Assembly: GCF_042649825.1 (NCBI RefSeq)
Contig: NZ_JBHSAB010000002.1
Location: 62,001-126,000 of the forward strand
Direction of reading: 5' to 3'
DNA length: 64,000 nt
Source: Legionella_C dresdenensis
GTDB lineage: Bacteria > Pseudomonadota > Gammaproteobacteria > Legionellales > Legionellaceae
Shown: piece by piece, positions 24,256-32,226 of the stretch
Layout of the letters: each line of letters opens with the position of its first letter
Numbering within the stretch: the first letter of the stretch is position 1
The notes under the pieces: model-generated
What the model saw: the letters and a program-made list of their open reading frames with translations, nothing else
What the model was told of the DNA's origin: nothing
Database searches by the model: none
Program-made: the position numbers and the translations under genes

Positions 24256-26226
24256 TTAGATTGTTGGGATGCCAACTTGACTCAGATAGTCATATATAGA
24301 ATCATAAAATTCCGGCAATCTTGTTTCATCACTCTGATCGCCCTTTGGAACAAAAATTACCATTCCCTGTCGGGCCCTGGTAAGCAATACCCTGTAGGTA
24401 TTTAATAAGTACCTTTTGCGTGTTTCATCATTGATGTTTGACCATTTTGTCCCGCTAAATTTTTTGTAACTCCAACCAGTAGCTGTTTTTCTTAAATTTG
24501 CATCCCAAGCAACACAGGTCCAATCGAGCTCTAGGCCTTGAATATCGAATTCGGTAGCGACGTCCTCCAAAAAATTAGATGAACGTACATCATCATGAGG
24601 ATTTAAAAACCATTGAATTGGATCTATCTCAGACTTAATATGAATTCCATAAGGTTTTAATCTATATGCTCCTGACGAGGCAATGATGCCCATGCTTTCG
24701 GAGCCCCTTGCCTTACTTTTAAGCCAATGTTTTGCTGTATTGAGATCTCGTGTTAAAACAATTGGATAGAGTGGATTTAAGTTATCCAGAATTCGTTTGG
24801 CATCTTCTAATTGGCAATCTAAAATTGCCTTCACGAACATTGAGAGTTTCTCTGACCGAAAAGACCTCATTGAAACTGCAAGATGAAGTTCATCCCTTAT
24901 ATTGATTTGACCTTCTTGAAAATCTGAGTAAATATTTTGTACATTAGTATACTCAGTATCTGTAAGTTTGTTGGAAACATACACATCCCAATGAGGATAA
25001 TCTTTTTTTATGGCATGAAACCACTCAGAAAGTCCTGCTTCACCAGTATTGATTTCTTGGCCACCGCCAATTAAGCATATAATAATGGACCAATTTTGGT
25101 GGCGATCCATAACACTAATTAAGAACTCAGGTTCTGACATATCAAAATCTGAGATACCTTTTTTTCTTTTCATGAAAAAAGTTGTTTGCTCTAAGGTCCA
25201 GGCCCGTTGAGCCTCATCAAATACAGCAACTCGCTCAACAGGAGGAAGGAAATGCTGAAGGGCATCATCTCTAAAATGATGAATATTCTGTATAAATGCC
25301 TTAGTTTTAGATTGTGCTTCTTTTTTGGATATTTTACTTTTAGCTCTTTTTCCGTCTGCCACTTCATCGCGTGCAAGTGCCTCTTGAAGCACAGCAACCA
25401 ACGGACCATTACCAGATAAAAACACTGCATGTTCACCGGCATCTATATCATGTCGTTCGTTTGCAATGTTAAGGCCAGCAAGAGTCTTTCCAGCACCAGG
25501 AACCCCTGTAATAAAACAAATTGATTTACGATTGTTTAACTTGGAACTATCAATTATCTCTGAAATTGCTTTAGAAGTGAGACTAAGATTAATTGCACCA
25601 GAATCTGAACGGGAAATTTCTGTAACACTATGCCCTTTATAGAGTGCTTGTGCAGCTTCAATAATTGTTGGTGTTGGTTTATATATTGAGTCCATCCATG
25701 TTTCTGAAACGAGATTAGCAACTGATATCGACCTCGTAATTTCATTTATGATTGCAAGAAGATTTTCCTTATTTGCCCTAAGCGGTGAATATACTTTGTC
25801 ATTATATCTATCTATATTGTTATAGAAATTCGGTGCATCAGTAGCTACTAAAATTGGCACTATATAACGAGAATGGCTTTGTTCGTGAAAATTTTTCAAA
25901 TCTAAAGCGTAATCTAGCGCCTGGGTTAAGGCGCTATTTGTGTATTGTTTATCCCCTACTTTAAACTCTAAAACAAAGATGATTCCTTTGTGAAGAAGGA
26001 TAACATCCACTCTTTTCCCCATTCTTGGAATAGAGAATTCAAATGCAATATAGGAACTCGCTAAGGCTGATCCAATGGTTTTACAGATCTCGATCTGTTT
26101 TAGCCAAGCGTTGCGCTGTAACTCATCAAGAGAAAAGGAATGGAAGGTAGATAACTCGCCAAGAATGTAACTTGGGGAGTCTTTGATAAATTGTTCGATG
26201 TCAGAAGCATAGTAAGCACGAGACAT
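24256..26226 (-). CDS. DUF2075 helicase with N-terminal PD-(D/E)xK-like domain
   Basis: A 656-residue protein. Residues 60-130 match a restriction-type nuclease core: V73-D74 in RVDVILLHKG, then E87-F-K89 (FVLEFKVG), followed by a helix. Residues 235-640 are the DUF2075/Schlafen-like P-loop ATPase: Walker A GVPGAGKT (241-248), Walker B VAVFDEAQRAW (333-343), and the late motifs 'DIQGLELDW' and 'NTYRVLLTRARQG', which close an SF1 helicase core. The nuclease residues and ATPase motifs are complete. Such genes are frequent in defence islands; a nucleic-acid-sensing or cleaving role is inferred. It is the last gene before the tRNA-Pro gene that carries the island. Confidence 0.8.
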   Translation of the reverse strand: MSRAYYASDIEQFIKDSPSYILGELSTFHSFSLDELQRNAWLKQIEICKTIGSALASSYIAFEFSIPRMGKRVDVILLHKGIIFVLEFKVGDKQYTNSALTQALDYALDLKNFHEQSHSRYIVPILVATDAPNFYNNIDRYNDKVYSPLRANKENLLAIINEITRSISVANLVSETWMDSIYKPTPTIIEAAQALYKGHSVTEISRSDSGAINLSLTSKAISEIIDSSKLNNRKSICFITGVPGAGKTLAGLNIANERHDIDAGEHAVFLSGNGPLVAVLQEALARDEVADGKRAKSKISKKEAQSKTKAFIQNIHHFRDDALQHFLPPVERVAVFDEAQRAWTLEQTTFFMKRKKGISDFDMSEPEFLISVMDRHQNWSIIICLIGGGQEINTGEAGLSEWFHAIKKDYPHWDVYVSNKLTDTEYTNVQNIYSDFQEGQINIRDELHLAVSMRSFRSEKLSMFVKAILDCQLEDAKRILDNLNPLYPIVLTRDLNTAKHWLKSKARGSESMGIIASSGAYRLKPYGIHIKSEIDPIQWFLNPHDDVRSSNFLEDVATEFDIQGLELDWTCVAWDANLRKTATGWSYKKFSGTKWSNINDETRKRYLLNTYRVLLTRARQGMVIFVPKGDQSDETRLPEFYDSIYDYLSQVGIPTI

Positions 26227-26427
26227 TGTATTAAGTTTGCTATCCCAATTATTGTTGTTTAAAGGTCTATCACTTAGGAATTATAGGTCATTTAACTATC
26301 AATATTTAATGATGAGTTATTTTGATTTAATAATTTCTAAAAAACAAAAGTACACCTAGCAGAATTTTTGATTTTTAAAGGATTTAACTAAGAAGATGCA
26401 ACTTACTGATTTTAAAAGGCAATTTAT

Positions 26428-26503
26428 GGTCGGGACGGAAGGATTTGAACCTTCGACCACTAGCACCCCATGCTAGTACGCTACCAGGCTGCGCTACGCC
26501 CCG
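26428..26503 (-). tRNA. tRNA-Pro (anticodon GGG)
   Basis: 76 nt including an encoded CCA end. Acceptor CGGGGCG pairs with CGTCCCG, the anticodon arm CTAGC-ATGGGGT-GCTAG gives anticodon GGG, and the T arm GAAGG-TTCAAAT-CCTTC is perfect. Its 3' end points into the island, the usual arrangement when an integrase uses a tRNA gene as its target. Confidence 0.95.
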
Positions 26504-26593
26504 ATTTGGAATGTGCATGATAGCTGGTCTTGATGTAAATGACAATAGCATTTTTTTGTAACCGGCAATTCTGCGGTTTTCTTCAATCTTGCA

Positions 26594-26709
26594 GTAAGGG
26601 TTCCGGGTTAAAGCGCTTTCGCAAACCCTCAGATGCCATGGATGGCATCTGGGAGCGTCAGGATGACTTTATGCGTGTTTGTGAAAGCGCTTTAACCCGG
26701 AACCCTTAC
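26594..26709. repeat. Modular hairpin repeat, copy 3 (inverted, different arms)
   Basis: Arms 26594-26620 and 26683-26709 are a perfect 27-base inverted repeat (core TTCCGGGTTAAAGCGCTTTC). They share no sequence with the arms of the copies at 2.3 and 8.9 kb. The centre is the same core in reverse orientation (GAGCGTCAGGATGACTTTAT and GCATCTG). Confidence 0.85.
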
Positions 26710-26735
26710 CCGCACTGCACTACAAACGACAGACG

Positions 26736-27890
26736 TTATCCAAACGCATTGATCCCGGTAATATGCCGTCCCAAAACCAACGTATGCACGTTATCCGTAC
26801 CTTCATAAGTAAATACCGACTCCAGGTTTAACATATGGCGAATCACATGATACTCCAGGCTGATGCCATTGCCGCCCAGCAGATTACGGCAATCGCGCGC
26901 TATCTTTATGGCTTCGCGGCAGGCGTTTCCTTTTGCAAGGGAAATCATGACAGGTGTCTCACGGCCGGCATCTTTTAAACGGCCTATTTGCAGATTCATA
27001 CACTGTGCTTTAATAATTTCAGTGTACATATTAGCCAAGTCTCTCTGAATTAATTGGAATGATGCCAAAGGCTTGTCAAATTGTTTACGATCCAGCAGGT
27101 AATCGCGAGTGATGTCAAAGCAGGCCATCGCGGCACCAATAGCGCCCCAGGCAATGCCATAGCGTGCCTGACTCAAACAGCTCAGCGCCGAGCCTAAACC
27201 TTTGGTTTCGGGCAGCAGGTTTGCATCGGGTACAAAAACATCTTCAAACACCAACTCGCCGGTAATTGAAGCGCGTAATGACATTTTTAATTCGATTTCA
27301 TTACGGTGAAAACCGCTAAACTCTTTTTCAACGATAAAACCGCGGATGCCTTCATCGGTTTTGGCCCATACAATGGCGATATCTGCGATCGGCGCATTGG
27401 TAATCCACATTTTAGCGCCATTTAATTTCCAGCCGCCAGCAACTTTTTTCGCCGTAGTGCGCATGCTGGCCGGATCTGAGCCTGAATCAGGTTCAGTCAA
27501 GCCGAAGCAGCCGATAATTTCACCGGCTGCCATCGCGGGCAAGAAGCGCATACGTTGCTCTTCATTGCCGAAACGGAAGATTGGGTACATACATAACGAG
27601 CTTTGTACTGATACAAAACTGCGCAGACCACTATCGCCGCGCTCAAGCTCCTGACATACAAGACCATAAGCAACATAAGAGGCTTCGGCGCCGCCATATT
27701 GCGCCGGTAATGTTAAGCCCAGCAGGCCCAGATCAGCCGATTTTTTAATCAATTGCTTCGGGAATTCCGCATGTTCAAATGATTCGGCCATTAACGGTAT
27801 GACATCATTGCTGACAAAACGCGCGACACTGTCGCGAATCATGCGCTCATCATCGTGTAATTGTTCATCAAGAAACAGCAAATCGTCCAC
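26736..27890 (-). CDS. gcdH: Glutaryl-CoA dehydrogenase-like acyl-CoA dehydrogenase
   Basis: A 384-residue FAD-dependent acyl-CoA dehydrogenase, closest by pattern to glutaryl-CoA dehydrogenase of lysine and tryptophan breakdown (oxidative decarboxylation of glutaryl-CoA to crotonyl-CoA). Family marks: CFGLTEPDSGSDP (FAD loop), 'GWKLNGAKMWITNAPIAD', 'RYGIAWGAIGAA', the catalytic Glu in 'VFTYEGTDNVHTLVLGR', and C-terminal 'ARDCRNLLGGNGI'. I start it at the GTG at 27890, which has GGGAG seven bases upstream; the longer frame has no site. It overlaps the end of the upstream E1 gene by 23 bp, so the two are one transcript, both in amino-acid catabolism. Confidence 0.85.
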   Translation of the reverse strand: MDDLLFLDEQLHDDERMIRDSVARFVSNDVIPLMAESFEHAEFPKQLIKKSADLGLLGLTLPAQYGGAEASYVAYGLVCQELERGDSGLRSFVSVQSSLCMYPIFRFGNEEQRMRFLPAMAAGEIIGCFGLTEPDSGSDPASMRTTAKKVAGGWKLNGAKMWITNAPIADIAIVWAKTDEGIRGFIVEKEFSGFHRNEIELKMSLRASITGELVFEDVFVPDANLLPETKGLGSALSCLSQARYGIAWGAIGAAMACFDITRDYLLDRKQFDKPLASFQLIQRDLANMYTEIIKAQCMNLQIGRLKDAGRETPVMISLAKGNACREAIKIARDCRNLLGGNGISLEYHVIRHMLNLESVFTYEGTDNVHTLVLGRHITGINAFG

Positions 27891-30096
27891 GATCCTTCTC
27901 CCTTTGTTCAGAATGTAATGCCAAAACAGCATCAATAATTGTTTCACGGCTTGGCAACAGATATTGCCAGGCTGTGCCTAGTGGAATAAAACAGTCTTCG
28001 CCAGTCAGGCGCTTGACTCGTAACGCAGGCGGGGCCTGCTCAACCAGTAACGTAATCAGTCCTTCGCTGATTGAAGCGCTGCGGCGTCCTTCATCGACAA
28101 TCAATACCCGTTTTGCCTTGGCAATTTCTTTTAAAATAGCCTCAGCGGGTAAAGGATTTAACCAGCGTATATCAATGATTTTAACCGAAATACCATGCTG
28201 TTCAGCCAATATTTTTTCAGCCTGGCGCGAGAGGTAATAGCCATTACCGTAAGTCAAAATAACCGTATCGCTATCCTCACCATACACTCCTAACTCATTC
28301 TGGGCAATCACCTGATCTGGGGCAGGGTAGTCAAAAAGCCATTGATTATCGCCTGCCTCATGTAAATCTTTGGTCATATATAAAGCAATAGGCTCGAGGA
28401 AAACGACAACCCGGCCTTCTTCATGCGCCAGCCGCAAACAGGTTCTCAGCATCTTGGCCGCGTCCGGCCCGCTGGAAGGGCAGGCGACAATGACGCCAGG
28501 CAAATCGCGTAATACCGCAATTGAATTATCATTATGAAAATGACCGCCAAAGCCTTTCTGATAAGCCAATGAAGCAATCCGAATTACCATCGGATTCTGG
28601 TATTGGCCATTAGAAAAAAACGACAATGTCGCGGCTTCACCCCGTAACTGATCTTCAGCATTATGCAAATAGGCCAGGAACTGAATCTCGGGTACAGGAA
28701 TAAATCCATTATGCGCAAGGCCAATAGCGGTACCTAAAATAGTCGTTTCATCCAGAATGGTGTCGAATACCCGCCGTTGACTGAATTTACTTTGCAAATC
28801 GGCTGTAACTCGATAAACGCCGCCTTTCTTGCCGACATCTTCTCCAAAAATCAGCATATTGGGGTACTGCAGCATTAAATCGGTGAGAGCAAAGTTAATT
28901 TGCTGACACAGATTACGTTTCAGGGAAAGCTGGCTATAAGTACTGCCCCAGATTTTTTGCCGATATTTTTCATCAATCACTGGGTTAACCGGTTTGTTCC
29001 GGGTTTGGGGAATAATAGAGGACATTACTTCCTGAGCGCTGCCCATTCGCGGCAAACGAATGGCTTCAACCGCTTTGGCTTCAATCAGGGCGCGGTTATT
29101 AAGGTATAAATCAGCAATGGCATCAGTCGTCAACCAGCCGGCTTCTGCGATAATCCTTGCCGTATGAAGCAAAGGATCTTCACCCTCAATCCGTTCAATT
29201 TCCGCTTGAATCCTGTATTGCGACTCAATATCAGAACCGGCATGCCCAAGCAGGCGCACACATTTCATATGCAGAAAGACCGGTTGTTTTTTTGTCCGGG
29301 CAATGTATTCGGCTTGTTGAGCGGCCGCGAAAATATCGCTGATATTTAAACCGTCACAGGATAAATAATGAATGCCGGGGCGGTTTTTTATCGAATATTC
29401 AATCCAGTTGCCAGGCGTAGGTACTGAAATGCCAATCCCGTTATCCTCACAGATAAATACCAATGGCAGAGGATAATTCTGGCTCGCCAGCCATGAACAC
29501 GCATTCAAGGTTGCCTGAGTTGAGGCATGATTGGTTGATGCATCGCCAAAAGAGCATAAAATGACCGAATCTGACGCCAACTTGCTGGGAATTGCCAGTT
29601 CTTTAGCGCGGGTAATCGACAATGCCGTGCCTAATGCTTTTGGTAAGTGCGAGGCAATTGTTGAAGTCTGTGGCGGAATATTAAGCGGAACGCTGCCAAA
29701 AACCTTATGTCGCCCGCCGGCAATGGGATCAGCGGCTGCTGCTACCAGTGATAATAAAACATCGCGTACGCCATCGCAGCTGGCCAGTTGTTTTGAGCGT
29801 TGGATGAAAAAAGCCCCGCTGCGGTAGTGTAAAAAAGCCATGTCCGTGTGACGGAATACCTGCCCAAAAACCGCGTTGCCTTCATGTCCGCTGCTGCCTA
29901 TGGTATAAAAGGATAATCCTTTCTCTTTTAATTCTCTGGCTACAATATCCAGCAGACGCGATTTGATTTGAGAATCAAACAGTTCAATGGCAATTTTTTT
30001 ATCAATAGCGATTAAAGGACTGCGGGCGGGCGGGAAATTGGCTGCTTTGACCCGTTGTATGAACTGCTCATCAACTATACTGGCTCTATCTAACAT
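27868..30096 (-). CDS. Fused alpha/beta E1 subunit of branched-chain 2-oxoacid dehydrogenase
   Basis: A 742-residue thiamine-diphosphate enzyme with both E1 halves in one chain. The alpha-like half (1-385) has the TPP motif GDASTNHASTQATLNACSW ending EDN and 'SSGHEGNAVFGQVFRHTDM'. The beta-like half (390-742) has 'FGEDVGKKGGVYRVTADL', 'DTILDETTILGTAIGLA' and 'EIQFLAYLHNAEDQL'. Such fusions decarboxylate 2-oxoisovalerate and related keto acids for the E2 lipoyl carrier. The ATG at 30096 has AGGGTG upstream; a longer frame would run into the divergent FliK-like gene and has no site. It forms an overlapping pair with glutaryl-CoA dehydrogenase. No E2 or E3 in the window. Confidence 0.82.
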   Translation of the reverse strand: MLDRASIVDEQFIQRVKAANFPPARSPLIAIDKKIAIELFDSQIKSRLLDIVARELKEKGLSFYTIGSSGHEGNAVFGQVFRHTDMAFLHYRSGAFFIQRSKQLASCDGVRDVLLSLVAAAADPIAGGRHKVFGSVPLNIPPQTSTIASHLPKALGTALSITRAKELAIPSKLASDSVILCSFGDASTNHASTQATLNACSWLASQNYPLPLVFICEDNGIGISVPTPGNWIEYSIKNRPGIHYLSCDGLNISDIFAAAQQAEYIARTKKQPVFLHMKCVRLLGHAGSDIESQYRIQAEIERIEGEDPLLHTARIIAEAGWLTTDAIADLYLNNRALIEAKAVEAIRLPRMGSAQEVMSSIIPQTRNKPVNPVIDEKYRQKIWGSTYSQLSLKRNLCQQINFALTDLMLQYPNMLIFGEDVGKKGGVYRVTADLQSKFSQRRVFDTILDETTILGTAIGLAHNGFIPVPEIQFLAYLHNAEDQLRGEAATLSFFSNGQYQNPMVIRIASLAYQKGFGGHFHNDNSIAVLRDLPGVIVACPSSGPDAAKMLRTCLRLAHEEGRVVVFLEPIALYMTKDLHEAGDNQWLFDYPAPDQVIAQNELGVYGEDSDTVILTYGNGYYLSRQAEKILAEQHGISVKIIDIRWLNPLPAEAILKEIAKAKRVLIVDEGRRSASISEGLITLLVEQAPPALRVKRLTGEDCFIPLGTAWQYLLPSRETIIDAVLALHSEQREKDRGRFAVS

Positions 30097-30325
30097 AATA
30101 ACACCCTGTAATAATAAAATAGCTCCCTTTGAGAGCATAAAATCCTTTTTTACAGCCAGGCCAGAAAATTTAGTCAAGCATTTCATTTTATGGCCGATAA
30201 TAAGGACATCAGTATAGTGAAATGCATTTGGAGATGACAAGTAAGAAATGACAATTTTCCAATAATGACCAATACATTCAGGTATGCCTTTACATACCTG
30301 AATTAATCCTTCAAGGAATTTGAGC

Positions 30326-31624
30326 ATGGTAATTGATATTTCAGGCCTTCAGGGAATAAGCCGCATCAATCCTCGTGAAGAGATATTGCTCACCAAAGTC
30401 TCGACGGAGCTGACTCTCGGGCAAGAACTAAGGGCGGTTGTAGTAAAATCTATGCCCAATAATGAAGTATTGCTTAATATTGCCGGTAGAAATCTGGCAG
30501 CTAAAACCAATTACGATTTTCCCGCTGGCCAGGTACTGAATGTTAAAGTCATGCAAGGTGAGAATGAGCTGATATTAAAAGTCATGCCAGAGCCTGCAAG
30601 GCCTAATGAAAATCCTATTCAGGCCGCGCTTATGCAATCCTTGCCCAAACAGGCGCCGGCAACGAATCTGTTAGCTACCTTAAGTAACCCTGAAAATATT
30701 GCGAAATTGCCTGAGCCAGTCAGGCAGCAGGTTCAACAATTGTTGTCAACCTTGACCCCGTTATCGCAGTTGCCACAGCAAATTATAAAAACTGTGCAGC
30801 AAAGTGGTTATTTCCTTGAATCGAACTTGTTTAATCTGGCTGTCAATGGCAATCAACCGGCTCCGGTACAACCCTTGCCAACGCCAGTACCGACAGTGCC
30901 ATTGCCGCCTCTGCCTGATGCTGCCGCCCCTCCATTGCCGCAACAGCAGACTCTTACCAGCCAGAGTCTGATACAAAATGATTTTAAAGCCATGAGTCTG
31001 CGCCTGTTGGCGATGATCGATGCGGAGGGGACGGTAAACAAGCATAGCCTGCCGACAAATGAGGCGCCTGTTTCCATGCGCCATGAATCAATCCAGTTGC
31101 CAGGCGCCGTTCCTCAACCCCTGCACAAGATCAATATCCCGGTCTTGAAGGATTTGCCAATAGCGGATGTGCTTGGCGTGTTGCATGAGCAAACCGAACA
31201 GGCATTGGCACGGATTAATTCAGGCCAGATTAATTATATGAAGGGTAATGATCAGATGCCGTTTACTTTGATGCTGGATGTACCAGTCCGCACTGAAAAC
31301 GGGCCTGAAGTCATTCCAATGAAAATCGAGGAAAACCGTCCTACTCAGGAGGGCGGCCAGTCAAGTTGGTCGCTTTCCTTCGCCGCCAGTTTAAACGAAC
31401 TTGGCGATATCCAGGGCAAAGTAACTTTGCACGATAACATCATTGATGTTCAGGTGAATGTCGAAAAGAGCTCAACAATTGATTTACTTTATGCCAATCA
31501 ACAGGCCTTTGCCGATTTGATCGCCGACACAGGCTTGACCCTGGAAAGTTGGGCGATAAGGCAAGGGCTTGAAGAAAATCATATTGATGCCAGTCAAATG
31601 CAATTATTGGATATAAAAATATGA
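30326..31624 (+). CDS. FliK-like hook-length control domain protein
   Basis: A 432-residue protein. Residues 5-95 are a beta-rich N-terminal domain. Residues 150-240 form a long Pro/Gln/Leu-rich linker (PLPTPVPTVPLPPLPDAAAP), as expected of molecular rulers. Residues 320-432 match a FliK C-terminal-like domain (LGDIQGKVTLHDNIIDVQVN, then LTLESWAIRQGL). The ATG at 30326 is eight bases after AAGGA; a TTG two codons earlier is too close to the site. It overlaps the FlhB-like gene by 4 bp. Together they look like a spare export-switch pair, outside a flagellar gene cluster. Confidence 0.65.
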   Translation: MVIDISGLQGISRINPREEILLTKVSTELTLGQELRAVVVKSMPNNEVLLNIAGRNLAAKTNYDFPAGQVLNVKVMQGENELILKVMPEPARPNENPIQAALMQSLPKQAPATNLLATLSNPENIAKLPEPVRQQVQQLLSTLTPLSQLPQQIIKTVQQSGYFLESNLFNLAVNGNQPAPVQPLPTPVPTVPLPPLPDAAAPPLPQQQTLTSQSLIQNDFKAMSLRLLAMIDAEGTVNKHSLPTNEAPVSMRHESIQLPGAVPQPLHKINIPVLKDLPIADVLGVLHEQTEQALARINSGQINYMKGNDQMPFTLMLDVPVRTENGPEVIPMKIEENRPTQEGGQSSWSLSFAASLNELGDIQGKVTLHDNIIDVQVNVEKSSTIDLLYANQQAFADLIADTGLTLESWAIRQGLEENHIDASQMQLLDIKI

Positions 31625-31923
31625 CAGATGAAAGCAAACCGGAAATGAAACAGGCGGTAGCGCTCCACTATGATGGTAAGTCAGCGCCGCGTGTGACTGC
31701 GAAAGGAAGCGGGCTTGTTGCTGAGCGGATTATTGATATTGCAAATCAAAATGGTATTCCGCTACAGCAAGATCCCGAACTGACCGGCTTATTGTCAAAG
31801 GTTAAACTTAACCATGAAATCCCGCCCAAATTATATGTCGCAGTCGCTCAGTTATTAACGTTCATTTATTACCTCAATGGTAAAAAATCTGATGATTATC
31901 ATAAACCCGACGAGCAAAAATAG
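31621..31923 (+). CDS. FlhB C-terminal domain-like protein (FhlB/YlqH type)
   Basis: A 100-residue cytosolic protein equal to the C-terminal domain of FlhB without its membrane part. It has the conserved 'AVALHYDGKSAPRVTAKGSGLVAERIIDIA' opening, 'GIPLQQDPEL' and 'EIPPKLYVAVAQLLTFIYYLN'. The autocleavage site of true FlhB (NPTH) is absent: the equivalent place is the start of this protein. Such FhlB proteins can substitute for the cleaved FlhB tail in type III export. It starts inside the stop of the FliK-like gene (ATGA overlap), so the two are translationally coupled and probably act together. Confidence 0.8.
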   Translation: MTDESKPEMKQAVALHYDGKSAPRVTAKGSGLVAERIIDIANQNGIPLQQDPELTGLLSKVKLNHEIPPKLYVAVAQLLTFIYYLNGKKSDDYHKPDEQK

Positions 31924-32019
31924 TTAGTCAGGCTGATCTTTGTCCGGTATAAATCAGAGCAATGGCGAAATTTGTTTATTTAATCTACACTTATAATGAC
32001 AGCCTTGATGGAGCTAATT

Positions 32020-32211
32020 ATGACCAAATGGATTATTTTACTACCCGCTATTGTTCTTTTAACTGCTTGCGGTTGCTGCGTTAATAAAAAAGCAATTGGC
32101 TATCGTGAAGTAGTTGTTACCCAGCCTTATCAAGCCGTTACCGTAGTCAATACAGTGCCAGTCGATGTAGTCAACTGTAACACCTGCGTTGCCAGTGATT
32201 ATTACTATTAG
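32020..32211 (+). CDS. Small lipoprotein
   Basis: A 63-residue precursor. The N-terminus MTKWIILLPAIVLLTACGCC has a lipobox LLTAC, so a mature protein of about 46 residues would be lipid-anchored at the cysteine. The mature part is beta-prone (YREVVVTQPYQAVTVVNTVP) and has two more cysteines near the C-terminus, ending YYY. The ATG at 32020 has GGAGC eight bases upstream; the in-frame ATG codons upstream (31996, 32008) lack one. Function unknown. It sits alone in front of the convergent murA gene. Confidence 0.7.
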   Translation: MTKWIILLPAIVLLTACGCCVNKKAIGYREVVVTQPYQAVTVVNTVPVDVVNCNTCVASDYYY

Positions 32212-32226
32212 GCCTGACCATATCAG

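Noticed and set aside
2202..26709. CRISPR array
   Set aside because: The recurrent cores are kilobases apart, palindromic and not interleaved with regular spacers; no cas genes in the window.
30097..30327. 77-codon N-terminal extension of the fused E1 gene
   Set aside because: It runs into the start of the divergent FliK-like gene, does not match the family and has no ribosome site; the ATG at 30096 does.
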